This document shows, piece after piece, positions 1-5,856 of a DNA stretch of 5,856 nucleotides; the stretch's first letter is position 1; each line of letters opens with the position of its first letter. The position numbers and the translations under genes were made by a program. This DNA comes from Phycisphaerae bacterium. GTDB taxonomy: Bacteria; Planctomycetota; Phycisphaerae; UBA1845; UTPLA1. The notes under the pieces were generated by a model. That model saw nothing but the letters and a program-made list of their open reading frames with translations. It was not told the DNA's origin and did not search any database. Where the stretch lies: positions 1-5,856 of the forward strand of contig JAJDEC010000271.1 in assembly GCA_029259995.1 (NCBI GenBank). The letters are read 5' to 3'.

Positions 1-2466
1 TCCGGAAAACTCGCCGACCACACGGCCGAACTGAATGACGGCGGAAACCAGCACGTCTTCTGGCGTGTTTCCTCTGCCGAATTCGTGACACTCGACTCCG
101 GAACGGGCCTCGTCCACGAAGCCCCCGCCTTCGGTGAGGTCGACTACGACCTCTTCATGGAAAATCGCAAGCGACTGAAAAACCCGGACGATGCCCCCCT
201 CCTCTTCTGCGTCGCCCCCAATGGCACCTTCACTGACGAAGCCCCCGACTTCTGCCGAGGCCGCTGGGTCAAGGAAGCCGACAAGGACATCGCTCGCAAC
301 ATGAAAGAGCGCGGTCTGCTCCTCCATCAGGAGCAGTATCGCCACGACTACCCCTTCTGCTGGCGCGCCGATCAGGATCCGCTCATCCAGTACCCGCGCG
401 AAAGCTGGTTCATCCGCACGACACAGTTCAAGGACGACATGCTCGGCAACAACCAGCACATCAACTGGCTGCCCGATCACATCAAGACCGGCCGCTTCGG
501 CAAGTTCCTCGAGTCGAACGTCGACTGGTCACTCTCGCGCGAACGCTACTGGGGCACACCGCTGCCCATCTGGGTCTGCGATGCCTGCGGCCAACAGGAA
601 GCCATCGACTCCTACGATCAGCTCTGCGCGAAGCCGAACATCGCGGGCCTCGACGTCTGGGAAAACGCGAAGAAGGCCGATCCCGACATCAGTGATCACC
701 TGAAAGTCCACAAGCCCTACATCGACGCCGTCACCTATCAATGCCCGACGTGCGCCAATGACACGGCGCGCATGAAGCGCGTCACGGAAGTCATCGACTG
801 CTGGTATGACTCCGGCGCCATGCCATTCGCCCAATGGGGCTGGCCGCACAAGAGCCAGGAGATGTTCGCCGAGCAGTTCCCCGCGAACTTCATCTCGGAA
901 GCCCTCGACCAGACGCGCGGCTGGTTCTACTCACTGACCGCCATCAGTGTGATGCTCTTTGGCAAGAACGGCGTCGCGCGCGACATGATCCCCAATCTGC
1001 TCAATGGCGAGCAGTCGCATCCGTTCGAAACCTGCATCGTTCTGGGTCTGCTCATGGGCGAAGACGGCCTGAAGATGTCGAAGCAGAAGAAGAACTACAA
1101 GCAGCCCGACTACATCTTCGACAACGAAGGCGCCGACGCCATGCGCTGGCTCTTCTTCAGCGGTCAGGCGCCGTGGACCAGTATCCGATTCCAGGAATCC
1201 GCCATCGCCGAAGGCCAGCGCGAATTCCTGATCCGGCTCTACAACTGCTACACGTTCTTCGTCATCTATGCGAACATCGACAAGTGGACGCCGGCCAGTG
1301 CACTTTCATTGAACGACGCAGCCAATGCGAACGAACTTGATCGCTGGATCCTCAGCGAACTCGCGGCCTGCAGCCTGACTGTGTTTGACGCCATGGAGGC
1401 CTACGACAACTTCAGTGCCGCCCGCAAGCTCAACGAGTTCGTTGACGCACTCAGCAACTGGTACGTCCGCCGCTGCCGCGATCGCTTCTGGCGCAGCGAA
1501 ATGGACGCCGACAAGAACGCAGCCTACACGACGCTCCATCATTGCATCGTGACGCTCACGAAACTCATCGCGCCGTTCACGCCCTTTATCGCGGAGACGA
1601 TCTATCAGAACCTCGTGCGCACCCACGACGAGAAGGCTCCGGAGAGCGTCCATCTCTGCGACTATCCCGTAACGGCCGAAACCCGCGCAAGCGTCGCCGC
1701 ACAAGTTGACGAATCCTGCAATCGCGAGATCGAAATCGTCCGACAAGTCGTCTCCTGCGGTCGCGCCGCCCGCTCCGCCATGAAGCTCCGCGTCCGCCAG
1801 CCGCTGGCGACGATCGAACTCTTCCATCGCGAAGCCGATGTGATCCTCAAGCACCAAGACACGATTCTGAGCGAATTAAACGTCAAGTCCGTTGAGTTGG
1901 TGCAGGCCGACAAGATCGATCAATATGTCCACTACGACGTCAAGCCCGATTTCAAGAAGATCGGCCCGAAGTACGGCCCTCTGGCGCCGAAGATCAAGAA
2001 GGCCCTCGTCGGCCATCCCAATCCCGACGAGATCGTCAAGCAGCTCGAGAAGGACGGCGTCTATCACATGTCTGTCGATGGACAGGATGTCGAACTCACG
2101 GGCGAGGAGCTCAAAGTCGAACTCCAGGCCCGCGAAGGCTACGCCGCCGAGCGCATCCCCGGCTACGGAATCATCGTCCTCGATACGCACATCTCGCCCG
2201 AACTCCGCGACGAGGGTTCCGCCCGCGATCTCGTCAATCAGATTCAGCAGATCCGCAAGAAGCAGGATCTCAAGTACGAGCAGCAGATTGATCTGGCGAT
2301 CGCGACGACAAGCGACGACATGAAACGCGTCGTCAACGCACACGCCGCGTATATCCAGGCGGAAACGCTGGCAAAGTCGCTGCTGAATCAGCCGCTCCCC
2401 GGCGTCGAGGGCACAAGTGCGACGATTGATGAGCACGACGTGGAGATCTTTGTGCGCGGCGTATGA
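1..2466 (+). CDS. ileS: Isoleucyl-tRNA synthetase, eukaryote-like (type 2), 5'-truncated by window edge
   Basis: Class I aminoacyl-tRNA synthetase that charges tRNA-Ile with isoleucine in the cytoplasm and proofreads misactivated valine. The frame is open from base 1, so the GTG at 85 is internal and not a start; 821 codons are visible before TGA. Seen, in window residues: the end of the CP1 editing domain with GTGLVHEAPAFGEVDY (34-49, conserved Asp at 48); DWSLSRERYWGTPLPIW, which resembles the eukaryotic/type 2 form rather than the E. coli type; a zinc-knuckle pair C193/C196 and C248/C251; DCWYDSG (266-272); DQTRGWF (303-309); the ATP loop KMSKQ (358-362); and the anticodon-binding helical domain with ELDRW (W449) and NWYVRR (486-491), followed by a long C-terminal extension. 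Type 2 enzymes usually run a little over 1000 residues, so roughly the first 200-280, including the HIGH motif, lie upstream. The last KMSKS residue is Gln instead of the usual Arg/Ser. The family call is very secure; the type 2 assignment is strong. Confidence 0.97.
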   Translation, partial: SGKLADHTAELNDGGNQHVFWRVSSAEFVTLDSGTGLVHEAPAFGEVDYDLFMENRKRLKNPDDAPLLFCVAPNGTFTDEAPDFCRGRWVKEADKDIARNMKERGLLLHQEQYRHDYPFCWRADQDPLIQYPRESWFIRTTQFKDDMLGNNQHINWLPDHIKTGRFGKFLESNVDWSLSRERYWGTPLPIWVCDACGQQEAIDSYDQLCAKPNIAGLDVWENAKKADPDISDHLKVHKPYIDAVTYQCPTCANDTARMKRVTEVIDCWYDSGAMPFAQWGWPHKSQEMFAEQFPANFISEALDQTRGWFYSLTAISVMLFGKNGVARDMIPNLLNGEQSHPFETCIVLGLLMGEDGLKMSKQKKNYKQPDYIFDNEGADAMRWLFFSGQAPWTSIRFQESAIAEGQREFLIRLYNCYTFFVIYANIDKWTPASALSLNDAANANELDRWILSELAACSLTVFDAMEAYDNFSAARKLNEFVDALSNWYVRRCRDRFWRSEMDADKNAAYTTLHHCIVTLTKLIAPFTPFIAETIYQNLVRTHDEKAPESVHLCDYPVTAETRASVAAQVDESCNREIEIVRQVVSCGRAARSAMKLRVRQPLATIELFHREADVILKHQDTILSELNVKSVELVQADKIDQYVHYDVKPDFKKIGPKYGPLAPKIKKALVGHPNPDEIVKQLEKDGVYHMSVDGQDVELTGEELKVELQAREGYAAERIPGYGIIVLDTHISPELRDEGSARDLVNQIQQIRKKQDLKYEQQIDLAIATTSDDMKRVVNAHAAYIQAETLAKSLLNQPLPGVEGTSATIDEHDVEIFVRGV

Positions 2467-2476
2467 TACGTATCGA

Positions 2477-2567
2477 CGCCAAACGGCAGAGCCGATGCTG
2501 AAGCATTGATCCGTAGTGACAGCATCGCCTTGCCAGATGGCGCCGAATTCGGCTCTGCCGTTTGGCG
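2477..2567. repeat. Long perfect inverted repeat (19-bp arms, 53-nt loop) between convergent genes
   Basis: The left arm 2477-2495 (cgccaaacggcagagccga) is the exact reverse complement of the right arm 2549-2567. The loop has further complementarity: cgatgctg (2493-2500) pairs with cagcatcg (2520-2527), gcc/ggc around 2532-2541 can close a small hairpin, and gccgaattcggc (2542-2553) is a 12-bp palindrome overlapping the right arm. The whole can fold as a branched structure: a 16-bp outer stem continuing into an 8-bp inner stem plus a side hairpin. It starts 10 nt after the ileS stop and ends 9 nt before the stop codon of the convergent transposase. It could be a REP/BIME-like substrate of that transposase, a bidirectional RNA structure that protects or ends both transcripts, or an element end. 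No T-run follows either arm, so a classical intrinsic terminator is not supported. The repeat itself is certain; its role is inferred. Confidence 0.9.
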
Positions 2568-2576
2568 AGCACATTA

Positions 2577-3152
2577 TTACCTTCGCCATTCGCCTCGATA
2601 CGGCCTTACAAACTCGAAGTGCTGATCCGGCAGATTCGACTTCCCGGGATTCTCCTGCACGTACTCGATTCCGCGTTCGAGATAGGCCACGGAATCAATG
2701 AATCGCTTGTATTCATCCCGGCTCCACACGGGATGATCTGACGCGACATCGCAGAATCCGCGAATCGCCGCCGCCGACGCTCGACAGAAGTGCTCGATCA
2801 TCCGCTCCGCATTGTCGCGATGTTTGCGAACAATCAGATGTGCGTGATTGGACATGATCGCGCATGCGAAGCAAGTGTATCGCTCGCGCCGCACGACTTC
2901 AGCAAACGCCTGCGCAATGGCTTGCCGTTTCGCGCCATCAAACCACACAATGCGATGCTGCAATACAGATTGAGCCGCCTTCAGAAACGCCTTCAACGCA
3001 TCACGATTCGGCTGAATCGCTTTCCGCCCGAAATGAATCTCGCCGAACGGCGCCAGCTTGCTCTGCCGAAGCTCGCGCGAAAGACTGCCCCGCAGATCAT
3101 TCGGCAGCCAGTGCCCGTAACCCGTCAGGATGATGTGATACGCAATCACCAT
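2577..3152 (-). CDS. REP-associated tyrosine transposase (RAYT-like, IS200/Y1 HUH family)
   Basis: Predicted single-strand DNA nickase/transposase of the Y1 HUH superfamily, 191 aa, about the usual length for single-domain RAYT-type proteins. Seen: the N-terminal strand region HIILTGYGHWLPNDLRGS (6-23); the HUH metal-binding pair in SNHAHLIV (His103 and His105, entering from FACAIM); and the C-terminal helix IEYVQENPGK, where Tyr164 sits four residues before Asn168, matching the YxxxN/Q spacing of Y1 nucleophiles. Tyr148 and Tyr157 are less likely alternatives. All catalytic elements are present, so it looks intact. The ATG at 3152 is the first possible start, because an in-frame TGA lies five codons upstream. 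The only purine-rich stretch, GAGG, lies one base from the ATG inside a hairpin, so initiation is probably weak or regulated; GTG at codon 2 is a possible alternative start. The gene runs convergent to ileS and 28 nt downstream of the large gene on the same strand. Known RAYTs act on palindromic REP sequences and are usually single-copy and domesticated; that role here is inference. Confidence 0.88.
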   Translation of the reverse strand: MVIAYHIILTGYGHWLPNDLRGSLSRELRQSKLAPFGEIHFGRKAIQPNRDALKAFLKAAQSVLQHRIVWFDGAKRQAIAQAFAEVVRRERYTCFACAIMSNHAHLIVRKHRDNAERMIEHFCRASAAAIRGFCDVASDHPVWSRDEYKRFIDSVAYLERGIEYVQENPGKSNLPDQHFEFVRPYRGEWRR

Positions 3153-3174
3153 GCCTCGATGATTTCATCGAGGC
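3153..3174 (-). promoter_or_regulatory. Perfect hairpin abutting the transposase start codon
   Basis: Arms 3153-3161 (gcctcgatg) and 3166-3174 (catcgaggc) are perfectly complementary over 9 bp around a 4-nt loop, with a tenth A-T pair formally possible. On the minus strand the hairpin begins 6 nt after the TGA of the large gene and ends at the base directly before the transposase ATG. In an mRNA it would bury the only SD-like GAGG and the start region. It may limit translation of the transposase, slow ribosomes or RNase arriving from upstream, or be a DNA hairpin recognised by the transposase. No U-tract follows, so it is not a classical terminator. The structure is certain; its function is open. 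Confidence 0.7.
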
Positions 3175-3180
3175 GGCAGA

Positions 3181-5856
3181 TCACTCGCAAGGCGAACCCG
3201 TCAGCAGGGTGCCAACAAATGTCACGACGTCCCCGACTGTGACAGACTCATTCCCATCGACGTCCGCGCATCCGCAGCCGGCGCCAATCCCCGGGCCTGA
3301 CAACAGACAAGCACTAAAGGCCTGCACATCCGCCCCGTCGCGCAACCCATCGCCGTTGACATCGCCCGCACACGTCGCACACGTTTCGACAGCATCGCCG
3401 AATTCAAACGCACCACGATCCACAATCAGCAAATACGTCGGCGGATCCGCAACGCCCGTATCCGCTGCCAGCGCGTCATCCGCGAATCGCGCCGCGCCGT
3501 CGAGATCCTGCGGCAAACGCTCGGCATCGTTTGAGTCGCCGTCGATGTCCGCGACGTCGATCGCCACCAGCGTGTTGTCGCCCGAATCAATCGCCGCCGA
3601 GCCCGCAATGGGGCGCGCGTCGTCGTCGGGCGTACCGATGATGTCATCCGCGCCATCCGCATCCGCAAACAGCGGATCGCTGCCGTTGTTGCCAACGCCC
3701 CCGAGCGCTCCCGTCCATCCCTGAATCGTCGAACGCGCGACAGTCGACGCCCCCGCGAAATGATGGATCTGCTGCGATTCCACGCCGAACGAACCGGCGC
3801 TGTTTCCCCAGACGATCGAGTTCCAGAGCGCCGGCGCCGTTGCGTCGATCGCGATCCCGCCGCCGGCGAATCCCGCCGTATTCCCGCTGATCGTCAGATT
3901 CGACATGATCGGATTGCTGTCCGCCATGTTGCTGATCGCCCCGCCCCAACCGCTGACGGAGGCGTTCCCGCTGAAATAGCAGCCCGCAATCGTCGAATCA
4001 CTCGTGATATTCTCAACGCCGCCGCCGCTCGTGTTTGTCCGATTCCCGAAGAAGCCGCAGTTCGCGATCGTCGCGAGAGCGTCCTGATTGCGAATCGCCC
4101 CCCCGCCGAAACCGCCGACGTTGTCGACAAACGTACACAGCGAAACGATCAGTTCGCCCCCCGCGACATTGAATATGCCGCCGCCGACGCCGACGTTCAT
4201 CCCCAGATCGCCCGCGATGTTGCCGTCAAACAGCACGCCGCGCACGACCGGATTCGAATCAAACAGATAGACCGCGCCGCCGTCGTCCGCGGAATTGGAA
4301 TCGAACGATCCGCCGATGACAGACAGGTCCTCGCTCTCGAAGGAATACAACGCCCCGCCAAAACTCGCGAAGTTGCCGATGAATTCGCAATCGACTAGTT
4401 GTTGCTTTGGCCCGCCGCCGGCGACAACAGCACCACCGCCGCCGGACGATTGATTGGATTCGAAGAGACAATCCGTCACAGTCGACGAACACTCAAAGCC
4501 ATACAACGCGCCGCCGGTATCCGCCATATTCATCACGAAATCACACGACGCGAACGAGACGTCGCTCGCACCATCGTTCAGGACGGCTCCGCCGAGTTCT
4601 GCCGTATTTCCTGAGAACATGCACGATGATACGGAGGAATTCGAATGGAGACTCCGCATTCCTCCGCCGAACAACGCATCATTCCCCACAAACGTGCACT
4701 GCGTGAACGTGGAATCGCTCAGATTATTGTGCACGGCCCCGCCGGCCTGCGTGGCCACATTGTTCGAATCAAAGTCGCACCCATCGAACTGCGCCGCGTT
4801 GTCGAAATTCTCGACGCCGCCACCATACACAGCCGAGTTTCCGCTGAAGCGACATCCCGTCACGATCGGGCTCGTCCCGTCGTTGATCATTCCGCCGCCA
4901 GCAAAGGTCGCGCTGTTGCTCGTAAACTGGCAATCGTCCAGCATCGGCGCGCTGCCCGCGTAATTCCCCATCCCCGCGCCGTCCATCGCAGTGTTCGCCA
5001 GAAATGTACAATTGCTGAACGCCGCCGTGGAGTCCTCGTTGTAAACCCCGCCGCCGACATCCGCCGCCGAGTTCGCCGCGACGATGCAGTTGGCAATCGT
5101 CGGTGCCCCCGAAATAATCCGAATCCCACCGCCGGCGTCGTCGAAGAAATGACTCACCGTGTTCGCGTTTCCGCCCGCGATCGTGAATCCATCCAGGACC
5201 GCCGTCGAATCGACGCCTTTCGCGAACACGACATGCACACTGTTGTCCGCCGCGCTGCCCGGCAAGCCAATGTTGCCGTTCAGGATCGTCACGTTCGCCG
5301 CCGGATTGCGCTGGCTGCGCATCGTCTCAGTCCCGTTAAACCCGCCGTACAATCCAAGCCCCTCCTCAAGCACGAACGCCATGATCCGCAGCCCCGTCCC
5401 CCGATCCGGCCGATACGTCCCGGCGCGCACCCAGATCTCCTCGACGTCGCCGCCCGATCGTCGAGCCAGGCACAACGCGTCCTGCAAATCATTCAGCGCC
5501 GTCCCCCATGTCGCGCCATCGCCCCCCGGCGACGCCACCGCATCGACATGCAGGACCGTCGGCAAACCCGCCATCGGCGCATTGCGATAATTCGCCACAA
5601 CGTGTCGCGTCAATTGAATTGTCGCGGCCACATGACTTTCATTGAACGCCCCGATAGCGATCCCCGACGGCTGCCCACCGAACAACACATCCGGATTCGA
5701 GAAATGAGGAATCAACGGCGTGTTCGGCGGCACAACGGCCATGATCGTATGAAACGCCCCGCCCGGCTCGTGATAGCCGTAGGAATACGGGAAGTAGTTA
5801 AACGGAAACGCGTTCGGTCGATCGTGTACACAGCCCAGATTGTGCCCCAGCTCGTG
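3181..5856 (-). CDS. Secreted metzincin protease / Pmp-like beta-helix / dockerin-like multidomain protein, 5'-truncated
   Basis: The frame is open to the right edge, giving 891 visible codons before TGA, so the start and any signal peptide lie outside. Seen, in window residues: HELGHNLGCVHD (1-12), the HExxHxxGxxHD zinc site of metzincins, with the FHTIMAVVPP Met-turn (Met39) and a PHFSNPDVLFGGQPSG segment like that of bacterial reprolysin/peptidyl-Asp-type proteases. Next come VDAVASPGG...GATWGTALNDLQDAL and EEIWVRAGTY (about 104-150), the usual entry to a right-handed beta-helix. About 17 rungs follow (239-688) with FxxN and GGG/GGA motifs. Then GSAAIDSGDN to VDRGAFEF (about 752-819) resembles the choice-of-anchor-Q segment. 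The tail has two EF-type loops: DVNGDGLRDGAD (832-843) and DVDGNESVTVGD (865-876). Such proteins are exported and the tail probably binds calcium. The ATG at 5742 is the Met-turn Met, not a start. The substrate is unknown. The fold calls are strong; the biological role is not. Confidence 0.9.
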   Translation of the reverse strand, partial: HELGHNLGCVHDRPNAFPFNYFPYSYGYHEPGGAFHTIMAVVPPNTPLIPHFSNPDVLFGGQPSGIAIGAFNESHVAATIQLTRHVVANYRNAPMAGLPTVLHVDAVASPGGDGATWGTALNDLQDALCLARRSGGDVEEIWVRAGTYRPDRGTGLRIMAFVLEEGLGLYGGFNGTETMRSQRNPAANVTILNGNIGLPGSAADNSVHVVFAKGVDSTAVLDGFTIAGGNANTVSHFFDDAGGGIRIISGAPTIANCIVAANSAADVGGGVYNEDSTAAFSNCTFLANTAMDGAGMGNYAGSAPMLDDCQFTSNSATFAGGGMINDGTSPIVTGCRFSGNSAVYGGGVENFDNAAQFDGCDFDSNNVATQAGGAVHNNLSDSTFTQCTFVGNDALFGGGMRSLHSNSSVSSCMFSGNTAELGGAVLNDGASDVSFASCDFVMNMADTGGALYGFECSSTVTDCLFESNQSSGGGGAVVAGGGPKQQLVDCEFIGNFASFGGALYSFESEDLSVIGGSFDSNSADDGGAVYLFDSNPVVRGVLFDGNIAGDLGMNVGVGGGIFNVAGGELIVSLCTFVDNVGGFGGGAIRNQDALATIANCGFFGNRTNTSGGGVENITSDSTIAGCYFSGNASVSGWGGAISNMADSNPIMSNLTISGNTAGFAGGGIAIDATAPALWNSIVWGNSAGSFGVESQQIHHFAGASTVARSTIQGWTGALGGVGNNGSDPLFADADGADDIIGTPDDDARPIAGSAAIDSGDNTLVAIDVADIDGDSNDAERLPQDLDGAARFADDALAADTGVADPPTYLLIVDRGAFEFGDAVETCATCAGDVNGDGLRDGADVQAFSACLLSGPGIGAGCGCADVDGNESVTVGDVVTFVGTLLTGSPCE
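3184..3372 (-). other. Dockerin-like / EF-hand-type C-terminal module
   Basis: The last 63 residues contain two calcium-loop motifs about 33 residues apart, each followed by a hydrophobic helix: DVNGDGLRDGAD then VQAFSACLL, and DVDGNESVTVGD then VVTFVGTLL. Ligand positions 1, 3, 5, 9 and 12 are D/N/D/D/D in the first loop and D/D/N/T/D in the second, so both look able to bind calcium. Cysteines in the CATCAG entry, the first helix, the GCGC linker and the final SPCE could form disulfides. Related tails end many large exported planctomycete proteins. A role in cell-surface anchoring or sorting is inferred, and no cohesin partner is visible here. Confidence 0.75.
3793..5142 (-). repeat. About 17 tandem beta-helix rungs (Pmp-like), protein-level repeat
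   Basis: Successive rungs of about 23-31 residues follow a loose pattern: GGG/GGA + V/I/M, a short variable strand, then xC-x-F-xxN-(S/T)A. Examples are CTFLANTA, CRFSGNSA, CMFSGNTA and CYFSGNAS. This is the FxxN...GGA pairing known from polymorphic outer-membrane protein repeats and predicts a right-handed parallel beta-helix. Thirteen of the roughly 17 rungs carry a Cys at the same register; rungs 11, 12, 16 and 17 lack it. Rung 12 is longer, with an insert around GDLGMNVGVGG. The repeats are diverged at DNA level, so this is an old array and not a recent duplication. Confidence 0.8.
5578..5856 (-). other. Metzincin (reprolysin-like) zinc-protease domain, C-terminal part
   Basis: This segment encodes the zinc-binding helix with His1, catalytic Glu2, His5 and His11 followed by Asp12, the adamalysin/reprolysin-style ending. 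A Tyr/Phe-rich loop (FPFNYFPYSYGYHEPGG) and the Met-turn TIMA follow, then FSNPDV and a closing helix ending near HVVANYRN. All zinc ligands and the catalytic Glu are intact, so an active enzyme is predicted. The N-terminal part of the domain and any propeptide are outside the window. Confidence 0.85.

Larger units (their letters stand above)
2477..3174 (-). mobile_element. Candidate RAYT/REP-type unit: transposase gene bracketed by two palindromic structures
   Basis: The transposase gene is flanked on its 3' side by the 19-bp inverted repeat (2477-2567) and on its 5' side by a perfect hairpin (3153-3174). Both lie within 10 nt of the gene, and little other intergenic DNA is present. IS200/IS605 and RAYT enzymes recognise subterminal hairpins rather than terminal inverted repeats, so hairpins on both sides are what such a unit would show. 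The two hairpins share no clear sequence, and no target duplication is expected for this family. The outer limits given are simply the palindrome edges and are inferred. Confidence 0.4.

Noticed and set aside
1306..1857. 183-aa minus-strand open frame inside ileS
   Set aside because: Shadow of the conserved anticodon-binding region of ileS, with no motif of its own.
2477..2567. Intrinsic terminator for ileS or the transposase
   Set aside because: The stem is strong, but the 53-nt loop is long and no T-run follows on either strand, so the classical definition is not met. It was kept as an inverted repeat with transcript-end function as one option.
1876..2589. 237-aa minus-strand open frame opposite the 3' end of ileS
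   Set aside because: It is antisense to a strongly conserved gene, shows no recognisable domain, and its composition (Asp/Leu/Val-rich) is what the complement of C-ending codons gives.
3174..3180. cggcaga shared between the 5' side of the transposase and the 19-bp repeat arm (2484-2490), as matching element ends
   Set aside because: Seven bases in GC-rich DNA can match by chance, and the surrounding hairpins do not share further sequence.
2790..3242. 150-aa plus-strand open frame opposite the transposase gene
   Set aside because: The minus strand encodes an intact HUH transposase; the plus-strand product has no recognisable motif and runs into the dockerin-coding end of the next gene.
3760..4398. 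212-aa plus-strand open frame opposite the beta-helix region
   Set aside because: Arg/Asp/Ala-rich low-complexity product that mirrors the repetitive beta-helix codons on the other strand.
3793..5142. CRISPR-like or DNA-level tandem repeat array
   Set aside because: The periodicity of roughly 70-80 bases comes from beta-helix rungs; the DNA units are diverged, lack identical repeats with unique spacers, and lie in one continuous reading frame.
3181..5742. Large minus-strand gene starting at the ATG at 5742
   Set aside because: This Met is the Met-turn of a metzincin domain; the frame is open through 5856 and encodes the zinc-binding motif upstream. The CDS was extended to the edge as a partial.

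Overview
The window holds two genes cut by its edges and one complete small gene, on a GC-rich and strongly C/G-ending background. Three features together suggest a planctomycete-like bacterium (Planctomycetota, possibly Phycisphaerae-like): a eukaryote-type isoleucyl-tRNA synthetase, a RAYT-type transposase with a YGHWLPNDLRGS N-terminus, and a very large secreted beta-helix protein ending in a dockerin-like GDVNGDG module. This placement is inference from family style and is not proven by any marker here.

Layout. Positions 1-2466 (+) are the C-terminal 821 codons of ileS, open at the left edge. Positions 2467-2576 are intergenic and are mostly filled by a perfect 19-bp inverted repeat around a 53-nt loop that can itself fold. 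Positions 2577-3152 (-) encode a 191-aa HUH/Y1 transposase of the REP-associated (RAYT) type, convergent with ileS. Positions 3153-3174 form a perfect hairpin that fills almost all of the 28-nt gap between this gene and the next gene upstream on the same strand. Positions 3181-5856 (-) are the 3' part of a large secreted protein gene, open at the right edge.

The main point is the right-hand gene. Reading it only from the first ATG in the window (5742) would give an 853-aa beta-helix protein. The frame in fact stays open to the window edge, and the extra 38 codons encode HELGHNLGCVHD, a metzincin zinc-protease active site. The apparent start Met is the Met-turn of that protease. The visible protein is therefore a metzincin catalytic domain, then a beta-helix of about 17 Pmp-like rungs with a ladder of cysteines, then a choice-of-anchor-Q-like segment, then a two-loop dockerin-like calcium-binding tail.

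Functionally, ileS is housekeeping translation. The transposase with its bracketing palindromes looks like a small REP/RAYT-type unit that settled between two unrelated genes. The protease/beta-helix protein is probably exported and acts outside the cytoplasm. There is no sign that the three genes form one pathway. No tRNA, rRNA, CRISPR array or classical intrinsic terminator with a U-tract was seen.
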